Positions 1 to 11,493 of a stretch of 64,000 bases of DNA are shown piece by piece. Position 1 is the first letter of the stretch; each line of letters starts with the position of its first letter. This stretch comes from Schistocerca nitens. Taxonomy: Eukaryota; Arthropoda; Insecta; Orthoptera; Acrididae. The notes beneath the pieces are model-generated. The model had not been told where the DNA came from, ran no database searches, and was given only the letters and a program-made list of their open reading frames with translations. The stretch lies in the NCBI RefSeq assembly GCF_023898315.1, contig NC_064616.1:649260974-649324973 (forward strand), in the 5' to 3' direction. The position numbers and the translations under genes were made by a program.

Positions 1-202
1 AGCCTGTCATAAAAGGCAGTGTGTATGGATAGTTCCAGAACTCAACACTAAATTTTAAACATGCTGAAACAATTACCTAATGAAGTTCAACAATGACTTC
101 CTCCTTTACAGAATAAATTTAATTCGAGACAATGTATAGGTCTTACTACATGAGTTACTTGTAACATGTGAACAAAAAGAAGTAAATAGTGAAAGTTTGT
201 GA

Positions 203-449
203 ATAACTGCTGGTAAACCTTTCGGGGATGTTACGTTGTGGTCCAAGAAACTCTTCTGTTCCTAACATTTTGTCCAGGACTGTGCTGGAAATTTTCATCA
301 GAGGCGCTCCTCCGCCGAGTCTTGCAGTTGGCAAGACTCGATGGAGGAGTGCCTCAGATGATGTCCAGTGCAGTCCTGAATGAAACATTAGGAACAGAAG
401 AGTTTCTTGGACCACGAGCTAACATCCTGAAAGGTTTACGAGCAGCTAT
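203..449. repeat. Short imperfect palindrome (fold-back element)
   Basis: Two arms of about 120 bp (203..326 and 332..449) are reverse complements with scattered mismatches around a centre of five bases. Both strands therefore read similar short peptides (for example LGTEEFLGP on each strand), which marks a hairpin and not two genes. No transposase is present. It could be a MITE or a piece of an inverted Penelope-like tail; the parent family is not identified. Confidence 0.8.
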
Positions 450-3400
450 GTCATCCGGTCATGAAACCCTTTATTCTATGATCAGTTTATGAATAATTCC
501 AACAGTTCACAATTATATGAAATAGGAAAATGCAGAAAGTACTTAAACAGGTAATAAAAACAGTGAATTTTGTTAGACGTGGCCTATTCTCTGTTATTAA
601 ATTGGAGTCTGAGACAACATATTTGAGAAAAAGGAAAACTAAATTAATATGAATACTCAAAATAAAATTAAGGCTACACTTTAGCATTATATCCGCAAGT
701 GATATAAGAAGTGCAGTTTCCTTTACTACCAGTAACTAATTACATGCCTGTTTTTCATTAAAAAGGGGCATGTAACAGATGCACATATGGCTCTTAAAGA
801 GCAAAAACATTCAGAGCAAAAGACATCAAAGGAGGCTGTATCTCCAGTAATTTGCAATTTTTTTGTTTTTTAAATCTTCTGATACTTCATCGCAAGAAAG
901 AGGCACTAAATGAGAAATGCAAGAGTAACATGATTTTTTGACCACTTTGAAATTATACATTATTGTCTTTAGGATGCCATAAGCAAATTTGTTTAAATTT
1001 TGTGTTGGTGTATATATAAGCTGCCATGGCAATAGTTTAACAGAAAACATGTGAATGTCTCAGATTAACTTCATGAAGCAAAAGCATCACACTAGAAAAC
1101 ATATACACAGCCCATTTCATCCAATGTACCAGGTGAACTTTTTAGTGGAATAATGTTCATATTTATGCATTGTTAGTAGACTTGAAATGGTGAGAGCTAA
1201 AGTCCTGATGACGTATAGCTGTATTGAACCTGCTGTATATTTCAAATAATCATATTAGAATTTTGAATTGTGTAAGCTTTCAGTATATTGTCCCTTCGCT
1301 GCCCTTTGTAAATGAGTGTAACTTCATTATTTAACTAACGAAATGAATAGTGGCACATTTAAAATTTATTACAAGCAAGTCCATCACCTACGACTTTAAA
1401 CAAACACCCATAGGTGAGGAAGATGGTCTTACAGTGGAAGTTGATCTACGTATCATTTTAAGGTATTGTTTAAATTAAATGCTTCAAATTATATACCTTA
1501 CATACTTTAAAAGGGCTAGTATTTCAGGGAAGACACAGCACAACATTTACATTAACAAATTACAGCATAGAAGAGTTGCACAAACAAGTGAGTAAAGCTT
1601 CCATTCCACCCCCACCCCCCCCAACCCTCCCTCCTCATACTATAAACATAATTACTGATAAAAACTGAAATTCCTTAAGTGCCGATTTATTTTACCTCAA
1701 AGGCTGTAAAGTTTATTGCTTATAGTGTAATTCTAAGCAACATAATTCGGATATTTCCATGGAATTAACAACTTCTATAGAAATTAAGTTTAGCTTTCGA
1801 AAGCTACAAAGGGTGATAGTCAGTTCAGCATACTCCCTAATGCTGTTACTTTGGGAAAGTGGTTGTGGCACAACACAAATGCAGAAAAATTTATTATTCT
1901 ATTTAATAGATGAATCACTGGAATGCTTAACAAGCTATGTAAGAGTATACTTTCAAAGCATCTGGTGAACTAACTCAATTAAAAATAATTAACAAGTAAT
2001 CATAAAATGGTTGGTATTTTTATGTGAAATAGGTGGTTTTACAGTGAAGCAATTAAGAAAGACTGTAGTGAAAGGGGAAGACACACTTACATTAATACAC
2101 TTAGTCATGCAAAGAAAGTCTACATGGTAAAGACATTTTGCTTAGAATATGTGACGGGAAGGGTGAATCCAGATCTGATGATACATGCTGTGTCAGGGAC
2201 ACTTAAAAGCCCCTACATCATACATTTCAACAAAAATCTTGAACACGCCTGTCTAATTCTATTTCAAGACAAATTAGTTTTAAGTAACTTGCACATTCCA
2301 CATTACCGGTTAAAGTGAGAACCTATATTTCTCATAGTACTTACTTTAAATATTTTCAACAACACTAAACATTGCCAAGATGACATCAACAGAAATTAAA
2401 TATCGAATCTCTGTCTCATACTTGTTAAATGAGCAGTCTCCAATTTAACATTTTCACAAAGTTTTCTCATTAATATCCCTGGAAAGCTATTTCTTATTTT
2501 CACAATATTTATTTTTTTGTTCATCATAATTTCACTGATAACATGTTGCAAACCTCTCCTGGTAACACAGGTAAGAGATTAACAACTAATGGATTGACTT
2601 TATTACAAATGTGATTTCCACAAGAATTCTACAATGTTAAAAAAAGGTAACCCTTGCAGCTCATTCAAAAATGTTATGCAACTAATAACCACCATACGAA
2701 TCAAAATATTTACAAACAGAAAGTTAGCCTTACTGAAAATGGTTTTGTAGTACATTAATGCTACCTTCCTGGAACATACACCTACCTTCAGTACATAATG
2801 TCAATTTATTCAAAATTTTTCCCCTTTGCTCATAATTTAATGAAGTTGCTCCATAAACAGAGTAATGAGCATATAAAGGCAAATGGATATTATTTCTGCC
2901 ACTTAACACAGTTCAACAAATGGCTAGCATTGGTATACTTAATCTTCCCTCCACCAAATATGATTTCCAATAGCCACTACAAAATTACGTAAAAATGGTT
3001 CTCATTTGGCACTTCTCAACATTTCAGAGAAAAATGCAACACTTATTTTTTATCTTTAGAGATATTTAAAATGTAATTAATCTATTATTACACTGATTTG
3101 AAAATATCAAAAATACATTACTGAAATATCAGAAACTGATTATATTGTAAACATAGAAACCTGAAAATAGGGCCTGCACGCAACACAGCACTGTAAGTCT
3201 GTGATGACCTTGCAAATTAAAAAAAAAAAAAAAAATTAATTTTTACAAAAGTTACGATTGCTCTGCTTATCTTAGTTTATAGGCTTCAGTACCAAAATAC
3301 TTAACTAATGTCAAAAATTCTAATTTTTGGTAATGTAAATAATGGAAGTAAAAGCTTGGAGTGTATATTATATACAGCCTAAATGCTATAACCACTATAC

Positions 3401-3800
3401 AGCACAAATAACCCGTTTCAAGAACTTAAGATGCGGAAGCACTATTTATAGCTGCCAGAGGTAGAGCTAAAATCCGAGATGGAAAATGGCAGTGCAGCTT
3501 TATAACAGTAGACTATAAGCCAAATTTCCAAAGTACTGGGAGGAGGAAATTTGACTGAATGACATCTTTAAAGATAGCTGTGATATTACTGGTTGTTCAG
3601 AATGACCAGGGAAAAATTTTGGGCACAGTTCTGAACTGAACGTAGCAGGAAAAGAAAAGGACAATGAAGATCTTAATGGATGTCTCAGTACAATAAATCA
3701 CATAGTATGAAAAATCATAGTGGAGCAGATGTGGCTAGTGGCAAAAATTTGGGCACTGTACTTAAACAATGGAAAATGGAGGATGGAATGATGACAATTT
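450..3800. other. AT-rich non-coding stretch downstream of egl
   Basis: No open frame resembles a known protein and no clear transposon is visible. A C-rich patch lies at about 1608..1632 and an A-run at about 3219..3236. The stretch is 3' of the egl stop on the minus strand and lacks the dense TE relics seen elsewhere, so it may include a long egl 3'UTR. Several minus-strand AATAAA hexamers occur (as tttatt on the plus strand, for example near 1685, 2506, 2805), but none can be chosen without transcript data. Confidence 0.4.
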
Positions 3801-3987
3801 TATGGAAAGGATACACTGCTACTTGCCATATAGTGGAGATGTCGAGTCGCAGACAGGTGCAAGACAAGAAAGCTAGAAAAAGGCCTTTGGGACAATACAT
3901 TTCTTGTTTTGCAGTATCTTTGTCATGCCTGTCTGTGACTCAACACCTCCACTGCATGGTGAGAAGCAGTCTCCATTTTCATAACAA
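3801..3987. repeat. Fold-back MITE-like element
   Basis: Arms of about 70 bp (roughly 3801..3873 and 3911..3987) are imperfect reverse complements. The arm sequence (tatggaaaggata, gtggagatg, gagtcgcagacagg) matches the terminal inverted repeat of the 2.3-kb element at 44100..46433, so this looks like a short non-autonomous relative. The open frame across it is an artefact. Confidence 0.65.
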
Positions 3988-4277
3988 GTACAGTGCAAAT
4001 AAAAATAAATGTATGATACATTCTACACTATGTGATATCATTTGGTAACAGATAGTAAACCGAATTACAATCTGTCTGTTACAAATAAGAAATTCATTTC
4101 ACAGATGAGGAATGTGCAGACTTCCTGAAGTCACCACAGGGCACGACAGTGGCACATAGCGCAGAAAGCCACATAACTCGTCTATCTTAAGTTGTAAATG
4201 CAATGAAACATACAATTGGGCAAGCTTCAAAATATCTGTTGAACCCTTCTGCTGCACTGGAGGATAACACATCCTCT

Positions 4278-4323
4278 GGGAAAGGGAGGGGGCAGGGGGG
4301 GGGGGGGAAGGGGGGAGGGAGGG
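4278..4323 (+). repeat. G-rich tract
   Basis: The tract is almost pure purine with several G-runs of three to thirteen bases, enough for a G-quadruplex on the plus strand. On an egl transcript it would read as C-rich. The flanks 3988..4277 and 4324..5612 show no gene or recognisable transposon. Confidence 0.7.
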
Positions 4324-5607
4324 TAAATGATTACAAAAAGAGTGTAAAAAATCACATGAAGGAGAAAATATTTTCTACAAATTGAAAAATCTGCAAACCA
4401 CTTTACAGACTACAATTGGCAATGTTACTTTGCCTATACAATTTTTCCAAAAAGATAATGGAGAGCAACGAAATAGTCAATATTTTCAATAGCTTGGGTA
4501 AAGCCATTTCACATCTTAAAAACCATTTTAATCGTTAAATATAAAACTGTTCATAACCTATTGTAATATGAAACCGATTTCCTGATATTACAAAACCTTC
4601 AAATAGGTAATATTTTAGGATTATTTACAGCAGCAACAATGGAACTAGATTCTCAATGGATTTTTTCCTGCAAATATGGAGTGTGTTGAAAGGTTTCAAA
4701 CTAGAGTATGCCATTGTTTTTGCTATAGTTTTCTTTGGTTGCAAAAATGAGCTTTGTCAATTACAACAATGAACTACTAATATACGCCTAAGATGCCTGT
4801 TTCTCACAGAAAATTACATCACAAGCAAAAAACTGGCTAAATAGACAACGGACCAATGTTGCTCCAATAAAATACAGGTAGCAGAGAGGAATGATACAAA
4901 GTAAAACAGGGCTGTCACTAGTTTGAATTCAAGCTGTAGAGTTTACACACAATTCCATACGGACTATAATAAACATTTTTAAAGTCAGTCTTGTCTTTTA
5001 AGAGTATAATGGTAAACTGAATTTAAGAAAATATTTAGTTTGCCTGGTACCTTTGTACACCACATGTTTTGTAACCAATACTCCACATGAAATTCTTCAC
5101 ATTCTTCACACACTTTCTTCTATGTTGTGATAAAGTCTCACAAGCTTCCTCCACAAGTTACACAAATGTCTTCCTTATCCCTAACACTTTAAACAACAGT
5201 GTTTTAGCACCACCCCTACCATTTTATGAAAGAAAAGTACATTTACAAATTTCCAGCATCAGTATTCTGCCTCCACGTGAAATCCTTTTATGTTTTTATT
5301 GTGCTTGGTATTATGTGATGACTACATTTTAGTATAAGACATTACAAACAATAATCTACTAACTGCATTATTTGACAAGTAACATGGAGTATTATATCTG
5401 GAAGAACACATTTACGGTACTAGATGATTCATCCCTACAGTTTAATACAGTGTGAGACATACCATCTCTACTATCTTCATGACATCCTTAATGACTTACA
5501 AATATAATTTTTGCATTTATATAGAATGCCCACAACAAAGAGAAAGTATTATCATCTAACAAGATAGTCTGAAGGGATATCATAAGCCTTACCAACCAAC
5601 CAATGAC

Positions 5608-5631
5608 ACAGACAGACAGACAGACACACAG

Positions 5632-5697
<66 letters not shown>

Positions 5698-5714
5698 GAA
5701 TAGAATAGAATAGA
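5608..5714. repeat. Compound microsatellite
   Basis: (CAGA)n and (CA)n units lead into a pure (GA)n run at about 5642..5694, followed by four AATAG units. The remainder up to the egl stop codon shows no gene. Confidence 0.95.
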
Positions 5715-6028
5715 TATGGGTTGGTATGGTGAGTTTAGGAATCTATTTCACAAAGGATCGCCTTGAATGCAATGAGTGGTTTGTGGAATACACAATGAGA
5801 CTTGCGAACAGATACGTACAACAAATTTGAATACCTGTACATATGTTTGCATATTTACAGGTTTTTGAACACATACACGTACTCATATTCACTGCTAACT
5901 AATTACCAGCAAGCCCACGAGACCAAAACACATTTTTGATTCTGAAATACTTCTCATAGTCTGTGCCAGCCTCTGTAATAATTACATTAGCACACAAATG
6001 GATGAAAAAGCTAGAACAGAGATAATAC

Positions 6029-6456
6029 TTAATTGTGAGATATCTCCCTTTTGGGAGATGATGTAATAGTTCTTTCTCGTTCCTTCTCTTCCTCTGTAAA
6101 GAATATCCGAGTTATGACAATATCACCAGTTGAAAGTGTCTGGCATGCCACATCAGTACTTTTGATACAGTCAATTTCTTTTATGGGTTTCTTATTTAAA
6201 AGTTTCTGGGCATGGCACTGACAATTGCAAGGTCCTTGTTCATCACTACTACTGGTCTGAGTGTTTGAGTTTGCTGAAGTCTGCTGGCTCCTTGACACAA
6301 CTGCAGCAGAGGTAGCAGCAGACAAAATAGACTCCAATTTCTCAATTTTCTCCAGCCTGTCCATGCGCCCATCTGATAGAATTTCATCCATCAGCTGCAT
6401 CGATTCTGTTAGGCTCGGGGGTCCAGAATTTGGTGTTCTTGGTGAAGTGATGTCTG
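6029..6456 (-). CDS. egl: egl terminal coding exon (Ser/Thr-rich tail)
   Basis: The exon opens after a good acceptor (tttcctttgcag) and joins the previous exon in phase (g + ca, Ala). It encodes about 142 residues ending in SPKREISHN and a TAA stop. Visible parts are a Ser/Pro-rich start, a predicted helix (MDRLEKIEKLESIL), a Ser/Gln/Thr-rich linker, a small Cys cluster (CNCQCH) and an acidic/basic C-terminus. Two segments resemble the xTQTx site bound by dynein light chain LC8: SNTQTS (codons at 6254..6265) and ACQTLS (6128..6145). The open frame continues upstream of the acceptor to a Met at 6508, but that part is intron. Splice junction and phase are seen in the sequence; LC8 binding is an inference from the family. 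Confidence 0.85.
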
Positions 6457-8279
6457 CTGCAAAGGAAATGTTCATAAAGATAAGAAACACATTTAATACA
6501 GCACACACAATACAATGATTTGTACATGACTGTCGTGTGAGAATAATGTGTGTTCTGAAAACAGAAAAATTATTTGCATTGTTACTTCAGAAGGGTGTCA
6601 AATAATTCAAGGTTGCCTCCATGCAATTCTGTATGCTAGTGACATGTGAAACTGGGTAGCTGCATCAGTAGTAGCATGGCTCTTAAACTGTGTTGTTACT
6701 GTTTTACCCTTAAGGTAGCACATACTCAACAAAAATACAATAGTACGAGGAGCATAAACAACAAAGGAAAGAAACAGATGTTTGTGACATATGCTGATAC
6801 TACATGGAAAACAACTTGCACATATTCTTCACCGCTCCTAGTTACAGAAATACTATTTCACTGAGAACTTCTTTCCTGTCTTGAAGTTGATACACTGAAG
6901 TTATCAAAATTGCTGCAGGTAATATACAGAGGTGTTACCCAATTCTTATTACAGGCTTCTGGAGGCAGTAGAAGGGACTAGTAGATAGTTCTGATAATGA
7001 ACCCATGTCCACAAATTTTCTGTTTGGAAATAAAACCACATTGAAAATCAGATCGTTTCCAAATCTCCCACTTCATGCCAAGCGCACAAACTGAAGATGC
7101 TGTTGTCAATATATGCAGTAATTATGATATGACATACCATTTTTGTCAAACAACGGCTGTGAGAAACTATTACACCTGCAAATAGGAGGGTCGACTGGTG
7201 CTCTGCAGATGGGCCATTCTCTAGACTTATAGAACATCAGTCATGTGGAAGAGAACCCAACAGTGTGTTCAAAACACTGCTTATACCATGGGCTCCTGTA
7301 GAAGGTGCAGGTCAGGGATTGTTCTCTGCTGTGTGCATCCTGTGAAGCAGGGTATCTGAAAACAATCAGGTCTTCAAAATTACTTTATTTCCAAATTGTA
7401 TATATCCGGACATGGGTTCCTAACGGAACTGTATCTACTAAATACTCTCTGTGGTGCCTGGCTGTAATTGAAATTACAAAACAATTTGTGGATCAGAATT
7501 TCATTCTTAGATTTATAGCCGAACACAGGGAGAAACCATTTAACCTACAAAATATCTGGGTACATGCTTTGAAATTGTAGCTTTTCAAATGTACTTCATG
7601 CCAAACCAATCTTGTTCACTGTGTTACTCCACAGATTCAGTGCTGGCCATCCTCCTTTGTCTTTGAAAAGGACTGATAGTATTCAGCTCCTGTGTCACTA
7701 ACGCCAGATACACACTGAAACTAAAATTTTATCACATTCCAGAGTCTATACTTAACTAAGGTGGCAGATTTTCTTCCGCATTCAATCATTACCTTATAGC
7801 TAAGGTATTAAATACATTATTTCCATTCTAACACACATTGGCAAACTATAACTATTTTACAAAAGCCTCTACTAATCAAATTTTCAATACTCATACAGGT
7901 ATTTTTATTTGCTCATTTCATTATAAGAAATCAGATACTGACTTGTATTTTGACATGCATTTGTAATTAGCTTATCCATCACAATGTGAGTCCTTCAGGA
8001 ATCTGTCTTCTGGGTGACACCACTGCCACTGCAACTTGTCACCTTTTGACAACTTTCTCTTTCTGCTTGTTTTCTTTCCACCTGTGAAGAAAGGTTAGCC
8101 TAATAGGAAATGGAGGTGGTATTAGTTGCAACAGACAAACTGAAAACCACAGAGATAGCAATTGAAGCTGCATGTGAGACTGTTGGGGTAAGACTCAGTA
8201 TCAAGGGTGGGCATAAACTTGTAATCTGATCTTTCCATTGACCACCAGACACCCCAGGTGTAACCAAAAGCTTATAAAA
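6457..8279. other. egl intron, left part, no gene seen
   Basis: This is the 3' end of the 16.1-kb intron in transcript order. No open frame here resembles a known domain, and no clear TE boundary was found. Confidence 0.4.
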
Positions 8280-8760
8280 AAAACTTCAGTTTGATACATG
8301 TAAGTTCCTCAGTCAAACTTAAATCATCCAACTACAATAACTACAGTTTGTTAGTGGTGGGCATGACAAGACATCCCATGAAACATTACTACAGGTCTTC
8401 TCTGAAAACAACGCACGGAGCAGAAATCAACTTCCGGAAGTATATTGCATCTAACGGGAACAGAAGGCAGCTGTAATACTTAAGTGTCAAATACTCAGCT
8501 CTGGAGAGGTCATATAGAACTATGGTTCAAGTTTAAAAGAAGAGTTGGTCATGCACTTGATAAATATGTACCTGGTGGAACTGTTGCTGACAGAAGGTAC
8601 CCTCCATGGTATAGAGTCATCACATACAAACTTCTAAAGAAAAAGGGATTACTGCACAGTAGATGTAAAATATAGTGCTGTACATAGTGATGCTGAATGA
8701 AACGTTTGGCTGCTGCAACCAACTCCTCAAACTATAATACACGACAGGAAAACAGATTTT
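8280..8760 (+). mobile_element. LINE relic, pre-RT segment
   Basis: The plus-strand frame at 8484..8675 reads as a basic segment (FKRRVGHALDKYVP, PPWYRVITYKLLKKKGLLH) of the kind found between the endonuclease and reverse transcriptase of CR1/Jockey-type LINEs, where a conserved W precedes a run of basic residues. Stops and frame changes occur on both sides, so it is dead. The family cannot be set from this piece. 8761..9139 holds nothing recognisable. Confidence 0.45.
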
Positions 8761-9139
8761 GAGAGGACAGGGGGCAACATGCCAGTATGTTTTCACTACG
8801 GATGCTTGGTCATATATGTTACTGCAGAGAAAGTGTATTAGATTGTTATGCCACAGGACATCATCAATCACAACAGTCCTGTGCACACCAGTATACTGCA
8901 GGAGATTGTAGTCGAACTGTGGGATGAAGTCTATCACCATACTCTGGACAAGGTCACTCTCAGACAGACTGTAGCCATTCCCTGTTGCTGTAAAATGGGT
9001 ACAAGCTGCTCGTCTAGCCACCGAATTCAGGGAAACTAAATGAGGTGACCATCTGTGGAGGTGTTGCCACCACAGATGAAAATCCTCCATGAATGACAGT
9101 CATGAAGATTTCATAGAAACTAACTGCTGTTGTCAGTTA

Positions 9140-10358
9140 GGGTCAATCTACGTCTACATAGACTCCGCATGCTACCATACAGTGTATGGTGGAGGGTATG
9201 AGGGAAAATGACTATCTACATGCCTTCGTATGAGCGCTAATTTGTCATATCTTATCTCTGTGGCAAAATGTATGTTGGTGGCAGTAGCATAATTCTGCAG
9301 TCAGCTTCAAATGCCGGTTCTCTAAATTATCTGAACAGTGTTCCTCGAAAAGAATGCCATCTTCCCACTGGGGATTCCCATTTGACTTCCCTGAGCATCT
9401 CCATAACACTTACATGTTGCTCAGACCTACCAGCAACAAATCTACCAGCATGCCTCTGAATTGTTTTCATGCCTTCCTTTAATCCAACTGGTACAGATCC
9501 CAAAAAATTGAGCAGTACTCAATAGGTCACACCAGTGTCCTATATGAGATCTCCTTCATAGATGAGACTCTCTTTCTAAAATTCTCCCCATAAACCCAAG
9601 TTGATCATTTGCCTTCCCTACCACAATCCTCACATGCTCATTCCATTTCATATTGCTTTGCAACGTTACACTCATAGATATTTAGATGACGTGACTGTGT
9701 CAAGCAGGACACTACTAGTGCTCTATCTGAATATTACAGGTTTGTTTCTCCTACTCGTCCACATTAACTTAAATTTTTCTGCGTTTAGAGGAAGCTTCCA
9801 TTTATCACACACAATATTAAGACTGTCTTGAGGCATCTTGTAACCTTCTAAAGTCACTCAATGGTGAGACTTACCCATATACTACAGTGTTATGAACAAA
9901 CAGTTGCAGAATGCTGCTCACCCTATCTTATCAATTATAGAACTGCAGCAGTCCTGTCACACTTCCCTGGGGCACTCCTGACGATATTTTGGTACCTAAT
10001 GAACACTTGCCATTTAGGACAATGTACTGGGTTCTATAATTTAAGTATTATTTGAGCCACTCACATACTTGGGAACCTATTCCATATGTTCATAACTTTT
10101 TAAATCTGTAGAGGGGCACCATGTCAATTGCTTTCTTGAGATCTAGAAATATGGAATTTGCTGGTTACCCTTCATCCATAGTTTGCAGTATACCATGTGA
10201 TAAAAGGGAAAGCTGAGTTTTGCACAAGCGATGCTTTCTAAAACCATGCTGATATGTGGACATAAGCTTCTCAGTCTGAAGAAAGTTTTATATTCGAACG
10301 GAGAATATGTTCAAGGATTTTGCAGTAAACCGAAGTTGGGAGATGTTCAACTTGGAGG

Positions 10359-10359
<1 letters not shown>
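9140..10359 (-). mobile_element. Decayed LINE (RT domain), minus strand
   Basis: Read on the minus strand, this is a second copy of the LINE at 19187..20485. Shared blocks include CRILEHIL-like, the HGFRKHRLCKTQL block of the RT domain, a PQGS..GLL box, and the 3' end with the element's tail near 9150. Stops and frameshifts are scattered throughout. The RT blocks point to a CR1/Jockey-type clade. The 5' side ends at a 43-base T-run on the plus strand. Confidence 0.7.

Positions 10360-10402
<43 letters not shown>
10360..10402. repeat. Poly-T tract (43 bases)
   Basis: This is an uninterrupted T-run directly at the 5' end of the minus-strand LINE relic. On that strand it is a poly-A just ahead of the truncated LINE, so it could be the A-tail of a different insertion joined to it. 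10403..11060 holds no gene. Confidence 0.95.
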
Positions 10403-10403
<1 letters not shown>

Positions 10404-11065
10404 TTGTAAGGCTGAATGCATGTCACCAGATAAATAAGACTTCTCTGTGATATAACAGTTATGCTGAGTCGTACATGGTAAATATGTCGAACTGACAAAA
10501 ATTTACAGCAAGAATAACTATCAATGACAAAACAGAATGCAGTCACAATGTTGTTATAGAATGTAACACCTTGCAGGCATCACAATCAGTCGAACTGTGG
10601 AAGATTATAAAACCAGCTTAACAAAGCTATTCAAACAAGTACACATAACAGACTCGTCTGGGCACTTGGTTGTTGCTGGACATTGTTATCCTGTCATCAT
10701 CAGACAGGAGTCCATCATCAACAAAGGTGCTCAGGTAAATTGTGAAGCTTTCATAAATTGTAAAAAGCTACTCAAGATGACCAAAGGATCATTCCGTGTC
10801 AAGTGGTCTAAAGGTTCCCATGTGACCATAATTGATTTTGATGAATTTTTGTATGAATAACTGCACATGTTCCCCATGAACACTGGTAAAGTTTCGTGAT
10901 CGTAAATTCAATAGTGTTGGAGATAGTAAGTTGTTTCACCACATACTGCAGCTATCGACAGTGCACCAGTAAGTTTTTGGCAACTTTGAGACATAATATC
11001 TCTGTTAATATTTTCTTGAAAGAAACAAAACTGGGTCCTCTTCTACAACTTTCTAAGCTCTAAGT

Positions 11066-11084
11066 AATGATGATGATGATGATG

Positions 11085-11141
<57 letters not shown>

Positions 11142-11142
11142 T
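11066..11142. repeat. (ATG)n(ATT)n microsatellite, left flank of R4-like LINE
   Basis: A short ATG/TGA run passes into a pure ATT run from about 11086. The R4-like LINE begins where the run ends, and a matching ATT run lies at its other end. Confidence 0.95.
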
Positions 11143-11236
11143 CTTTACTTTCTCAGACTTTTTTTAAGTCTGGTTAAGAATGGAGTGACGCGGACCTTTA
11201 TCAAGCGTCACTTCCTTTTTTTCTGTACGGTACATG

Positions 11237-11493
11237 TTATATTGCATTTAGGAACTTTCGGGTAATTGAACATGTATCAATAATTACTGATTTCTGTAGT
11301 TGTATATATACGTTTGGATGTAGCTCTATTGCATTGATGTACTGGTGGATATTGTGTGGTATGACTCCTGTAGTTGATAGTATAATTGGTATGATGTCAA
11401 CTTTATCCTGATGCCACATGTCTTTGACTTCCTCAGCCAGTTGGATGTATTTTTCAATTTTTTCTCCTGTTTTCTTTTGTATATTTGTTGTAT
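11237..11493 (-). pseudogene. R4-like ORF, C-terminal end beyond the RTE insertion
   Basis: This resumes the protein after the inserted RTE: IQKKTGEKIEKYIQLAEEVKDM through VDIIPIILSTTGVIP and ends ITRKFLNAI with a stop. The IIPIILSTTG segment and the terminal RKFL are typical of the R4/Dong C-terminus. The 3'UTR (11143..11236) contains a short hairpin-like AGTC(T) repeat and then the ATT tract. Confidence 0.75.

Noticed and set aside
155-492. Two overlapping ORFs on opposite strands with similar peptides
   Set aside because: They are the two arms of a palindrome read on both strands, not genes.
6457-6508. Upstream Met extension (MCAVLNVFLIF...) of the egl terminal exon
   Set aside because: It lies in the intron: a good acceptor sits at 6457 and the phase matches the upstream exon only if splicing occurs there.
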